Shown one piece after another: positions 60,001-64,000 of a stretch of DNA of 64,000 nucleotides. The first letter of the stretch is position 1. Each line of letters opens with the position of its first letter. Location: positions 13,082,854 to 13,146,853 of the forward strand of contig CP093830.1 in the NCBI GenBank assembly GCA_033063855.1. Direction: 5' to 3'. The stretch is from Smittia aterrima (taxonomy: Eukaryota > Arthropoda > Insecta > Diptera > Chironomidae). Under the pieces are notes generated by a model, which saw nothing but the letters and a program-made list of their open reading frames with translations, was not told where the DNA came from and did not search any database. The translations under genes and the position numbers were made by a program.

Positions 60001-63000
60001 TCAAAATGATGGACAGCCAACTTTCGAAGGAACTAACGGAGCGTGAAAATCGTCACTGCTACAGTTTTGTTTTCTGTTTCAAACGCAATAGAAAGGGAAA
60101 CAAATCAGGCAAATAACAAACGATTCAATCATTTTTTTTGTTCAGCTAGACATTGTTACGTGAATGCCATCGGATGTCGCTCATATTAGCTTTTGAGAGA
60201 CGACACAAAAAATCGATTTTCGACACCGCAATGTGCACATGAAATGACTTTTAAGTTTGCTCCGCGAGTTTATTTTGTTTTAAAACATTTTCAGATAGAA
60301 AATGTGAGTGGAATTTTTCATGATGGCAATCAAAAAAATGGAATCAAACTGGAGAAATATTTGTTGATTAATGTCAATGTTTGCTTGGCCGCGATATTTA
60401 CCAAGAGCTTTACCTGCTGTTCCCATATTCAGTATACTAATTTCGCCAAAATATGATCCTGCTTTGAGCGATGCCATCACGGTCTTGCCATTATCACCAA
60501 CAACTTGCAGACGACCTCTGTTCACAATGTACATCTCCTTTCCCACTTCGCCTGTAAAAGATTAACCGAGAAAGTTCTTTCTAATTAGCTTACTCCCGAA
60601 GCTTGTGCTGTGAATGGTTTTACCTTTTCGACAGATGTAGTCGCCTGGTGAGAAGAGAACTGGTCGTAACCTCAGAACGAGCTCACAAAGGAAACCAGCT
60701 TCGGTATTTTGAAATATTTCCACCCGCTTGAGTGTATCTAAGTGAACGTTTATAGCAATTTCAGCCTGAGAGGAGAGTGAGAGAGTTAGAAAGTCCCAAA
60801 AATAGATTTTTCCCTTTTTCGTTGTCTACCTTAAGTTTATCAGGAAGACAAGAGACGGCCTTCTCCTCGTCGGAACACTTTTGTGTGAGCCATAAATAGT
60901 CAAACCACTTTATGACTTTCACTTGAAGATGATTTGGCACTCGTCGCATTCTCATGTAAGTTTTTACGCCATCGAGTTTTGCTGTATCAGAGAAAATAAT
61001 CAAAATAAAAGCTTTTGACATCTCAAAGAGTCGTCTTCTTCTTCATACCTTGAAACTCCTTTCGTGCCGCACTCACAGAAGTTACGATGTTCGCCACATG
61101 CCCAAGCACAGTCGCGAAGAGCATCAATCCGAACAATAATTGACATATCACGTACACATATTCAGCTTTCGATCGTGGACGCGGCAAATCTCCGATGGTC
61201 GTTAAAGCCAACGTGCACCAGTAGTAGCTCTGCAGATATTGCTTTACAACATCCGCTGACTCCGAGTCGTTGTAAACCCAATTCTTGGATCCAAAGCCAT
61301 TATTCTTATAGATTATATGGTACAAGCATCCATTCCAATGGAATATCACCAGCAAGTAGTGTATGAGAGACGTCGAACGGAAGAGATTTGGATAATTTGT
61401 ATGACGCTCTGTGCGATCCATAAACGCCCAAAAGCGATAAATTTTCACTAATCGAAATGACCGCAGTATCGAATTGAAGCCGATGCTCAAATATAAAAAA
61501 TCTAATGGTAACAAGCATAGGCAGTCGATGTAGAAGGTTGTTGAGTTCATGTAATGTTGCCGTAATTTGGTTGAGTCCGTCTGCAGAACGCCATCCTCGA
61601 GATATCCCGTTCGAAAGTGGAACAGGATATCGATTAGATATAAAAAATCAGAGAAGTAGTCGAGGCAAAACCACACGAGTAGCGTTTCGCCGTTGATCTC
61701 TTGGAAGGCAAAACGATAAATGATGACCCAGAAATTGTATAAAAATGCTAATGACACAACCATGGACCAGTAATAGCACAAACGGCCAGCTGGATCGAAC
61801 ACAAATGTCCATTTTGGTGACGGTTTTCGATGTGACGTGGCGGCGCATACTGAGCGACGAATTTGTCTGCCAAAATGCGAAACGAGAGAAGAAAGAGGAT
61901 GATAAATTAAAGAGCTTGGGCTTTACACGTTCATTGCTCGTGATAGTGAGAGTTTCATTTCGACATACATAAGAAGCCGCCATTAATTCACGTTCGGAAA
62001 GTGTTTAACTTCAGAAATGTGTTTGCGATAATCGAATTTTCCGTGAGCTTAAACACAATCTGGAATTTAATCCATCACAAGCATTAAAATCAACCCCCAA
62101 CTTAATGCTTTCCTTCGCTCGTAAATGGAAATTGAATTTTTCCTTTCCTGGTGAACAGAACATCCATAATCAAAACACTTTCCTAAAGGAGTTTCTCTTT
62201 TCTTTCATTCCAGAAAAGAAATGAAAGGAAAAGAAAAAAAGCTATCGACAAACAAGAGCTTTAGTCGAAAGCTTCCTTGGAAAAAAAGTTTACGTTTTAA
62301 TTTCGTCGACTCTATGTCAGCGGAAGAGAGCAAAAGAAAAAACATTAAGAGCTCTTTCCTAAGATATTTTAATTCTCGAACTGGTAGAGTTGTTTGAGCT
62401 TTAATTAAAAGATTTTCCTGATGGAGACGACGAGACGATTGAAGCTTTGCCTGTTATTTTTCAATTAACTTGTGGTATCTCAAGACGCTTCTTTATTGAA
62501 AGTCTCACTCAAGCACGAACTTGATATTGCTACACAATGTGAACTCACCTATCTGCATTATTGTTATTGACACCGTTGCCATTATTGCTAGTTAAGTGAT
62601 TTGTCGAAGCCGATGTAGCGGTAGGATGGGCTATCGATTCGCGTGGTGCAATTGTTGAAGGATTCCACGATCCAAGGAGCGGCTGTTCACCAGGTTTCAA
62701 TTTACTGCTGCTCTTGCTTTCATTCTTTCGTGATAAATCCATGTCAGATGTCGTTGCTGAATAAGAGTGAAGTGGTTGCGAGACGCATCCTGGAACTGAC
62801 AGACTGTCGCGTGATGAGAAGAAACCTTGTTGGCTGATGCTCTGACCGATTTGTGGTCTGGGCATTCCAAGCTTTGAATTAACAATGTCTAAAAGCAGAT
62901 CAAGAGAAACATAGAGAGAATATAGAATAAAAGGTTGGGACACAACAGAGACAAATGCAAATTGAAGAATTTAATTTTTTAAACCCCGACCGGGCGCAGT

Positions 63001-63766
63001 CACAAACAGCAAGGAACGTAAATTGAATTAAACGGTTGACAAGCTGCACAGGGTGCAATCGAGAGGTCTTTGGCATTTGAAACAAAAGCCAAACCGCAGG
63101 AATAAATTTTCGCATTGACTGCGCACTACCCTGTCGCTCGATGTGTATTGTTAAACTTAGTTGTGCTAAACTTTCCATTCACGCTGACGGTCACTCTTTG
63201 TTCGCAACCTTTCACTGAACAACAATCAGAAACAGAGAAGAGAAGGAAACGGAGGAAAAAAAACGCAGAATCATCACACAAAAAATTACTCGAGTTCAAA
63301 CATAAATTGGTAATGACAACGTAAGCGAACAAAAACTGAAGGAAACTCTTGCTTGCAGCAGAGATATCAGATTTCGTCTAGAACTTACATAGAATGAATA
63401 CAATGAAAGCTTATTTTGGAATCGACTTCTAGTTTTGGTTGATGTTAATGGATCGAAATACAAAAAGGGGAGCTCCTGACAAATCCAACCGCAAAAGTCC
63501 GACGACGCTCTTTACGATAACAACGACAAACTCACCTATTAAACTCTGCCGACTCACTGAGTTACGACCTGTTTCGTTAATGGCATTAAGGTTCGTAAAG
63601 TCAGTGTTTATGCTGTCTTTAGACGGCGGAGAGAAGTGCATAACTGCATCGTCGAGACTCGCTTTGAGCTGTCGATGTTGATGCTGTCGATGCAACTGAA
63701 CAAGTGACGGACTTTTCGACTCAATGAAGCGACACTCGTTCGATCTCGCTACGCCGATATTGTCGT
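57083..63766 (-). CDS. Cngl: Cyclic-nucleotide-gated channel, Cngl type (N-terminus outside window)
   Basis: Ten exons: 63766-63536, 62888-62549, 61866-61049, 60981-60830, 60765-60624, 60551-60414, 58648-58481, 57963-57837, 57775-57606, 57357-57083. They give 852 aa of one frame. The first visible exon opens in phase 1, so the N-terminus lies beyond base 64000. The large third exon holds membrane helices S1-S6 (about residues 220-457) with a weakly charged S4 (RSFRLVKIYRFW) and the pore motif TIGDLPRP at 413-420. The cyclic-nucleotide-binding domain spans exons 5-7, with FGEISIL (595-601) and the phosphate-binding R-R-T-A just after. After a Ser/Pro linker a leucine-zipper-like coiled coil (about 780-827) precedes the end ESII, a PDZ-ligand-like tail. 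It should be a plasma-membrane cation channel gated by cAMP or cGMP. The acceptor of exon 57963 is weak. Confidence 0.92.
58649..60413 (-). other. Cngl: CNG channel intron splitting the nucleotide-binding domain
   Basis: A 1.8-kb intron between the FGEISIL exon and the R-R-T-A exon. It contains the orphan exon at 59669-59914 on the same strand. Confidence 0.85.
59669..59914 (-). CDS. Orphan exon with one membrane segment inside a Cngl intron
   Basis: A pyrimidine-rich tract ending in TGTGTAG provides a strong acceptor. From base 59914 a frame of 81 residues runs to a stop. It begins KRILSGNFPFDSTHIEVLL, has a hydrophobic stretch of about 20 residues (ALLGSIIITTFYLTFLISL), then an amphipathic charged tail (RKLTENFPHDLKKRMEDSL) ending GGGEN. 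There is no ATG before the membrane segment, so it needs an upstream exon ending in phase 0. The neighbouring channel exon 60551-60414 ends in phase 1 and does not fit. Exon 60981-60830 ends in phase 0 and would. Either a terminal exon of a nested gene, or an alternative channel end lacking the nucleotide-binding domain. I do not recognise the protein, and chance is possible. Confidence 0.35.
   Translation of the reverse strand, partial: KRILSGNFPFDSTHIEVLLQNYKSYALLGSIIITTFYLTFLISLRKLTENFPHDLKKRMEDSLKQFVPKISNDSIVGGGEN
61867..62548 (-). other. Cngl: CNG channel intron upstream of the membrane-core exon
   Basis: A 0.68-kb intron with no coding signal. It contains an imperfect hairpin at 62197-62233. 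Confidence 0.8.
62197..62233. repeat. Imperfect inverted repeat in a Cngl intron
   Basis: CTTTTCTTTCATT at 62197-62209 faces its near-exact reverse complement at 62220-62233 (one extra base) across a loop of about 10 bases. It is pyrimidine/purine-rich sequence and may be chance. Confidence 0.6.
62889..63535 (-). other. Cngl: CNG channel intron
   Basis: A 0.65-kb intron between the first two visible channel exons. No other feature is seen. Confidence 0.8.
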
Positions 63767-64000
63767 CTGCAAAACGGTTTTCAGTTTTTCCATTTTCCCA
63801 AACGAAAGAGGATTTTTAATTGTGAGCAGTAAAAGTAGATTGCAAACATACGTCGAGAGTGTGAGAGAGAAAAAGAATGGAAAAATGAATTTCAAATTCG
63901 GATTTTATTTATTCGTTGGAGTCGTAGATGTGAATTGCACATGTGGAAAGTTCATAGAATGGAAATTAAAATTTAAATTCAATTAGCGTATGTACAGCGG
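63767..64000 (-). other. Cngl: CNG channel intron running off the window edge
   Basis: The first visible exon is preceded by a good acceptor (CCGTTTTGCAG) in phase 1, so this stretch is intron and further upstream exons lie outside the window. Confidence 0.75.

Overview
The window looks like insect nuclear DNA, most likely from a fly (Diptera), perhaps a midge-like nematoceran. It is AT-rich, most introns are 60-90 bp with some much longer, and the recognisable genes are animal, and in part insect-type, families: hedgehog, a BNIP3-like mitophagy receptor, the checkpoint protein MAD2, a filamin with three CH domains of the jitterbug type, and a Cngl-type cyclic-nucleotide-gated channel. The species cannot be fixed from the sequence alone. 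All exon models were built by hand from splice consensus, reading phase and family similarity.

Layout. 1-6009: no gene seen. 6108-6644 (-): two-exon gene for a small secreted protein of unknown family. 9222-9476 (-): 84-aa single-pass membrane protein. 12274-23579 (-): hedgehog, three coding exons with a 7.8-kb first intron. 23.6-32.4 kb: intergenic. 32618-34753 (-): BNIP3, five short coding exons. 35268-36282 (+): mad2, four exons, divergent from BNIP3 across a 514-bp region that holds a 42-bp inverted repeat. 36531-36602: degenerate tRNA-Ser-like element. 36685-37010 and 37269-37573 (-): a tandem pair of non-classical Kazal-like secreted peptides with matching promoters. 38272-51925 (-): jitterbug-type filamin, 16 coding exons, about 2875 aa. 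52-57 kb: intergenic. 57083-63766 (-): the C-terminal ten exons of a Cngl-type channel that continues past the right edge. Every gene except mad2 is on the minus strand.

Functionally this is a set of unrelated single-copy cellular genes (morphogen signalling, mitophagy, spindle checkpoint, actin crosslinking, ion channel) plus small secreted peptides, not an operon-like system. The points most worth a second look are an orphan exon with a membrane segment inside a Cngl intron, the BNIP3/mad2 inverted repeat, triplicated splice-donor sequences in a mad2 intron, a one-base homopolymer frameshift in jitterbug, possible alternative jitterbug terminal exons with a PDZ-ligand-like end, and the two uncharacterised small proteins near the left end.
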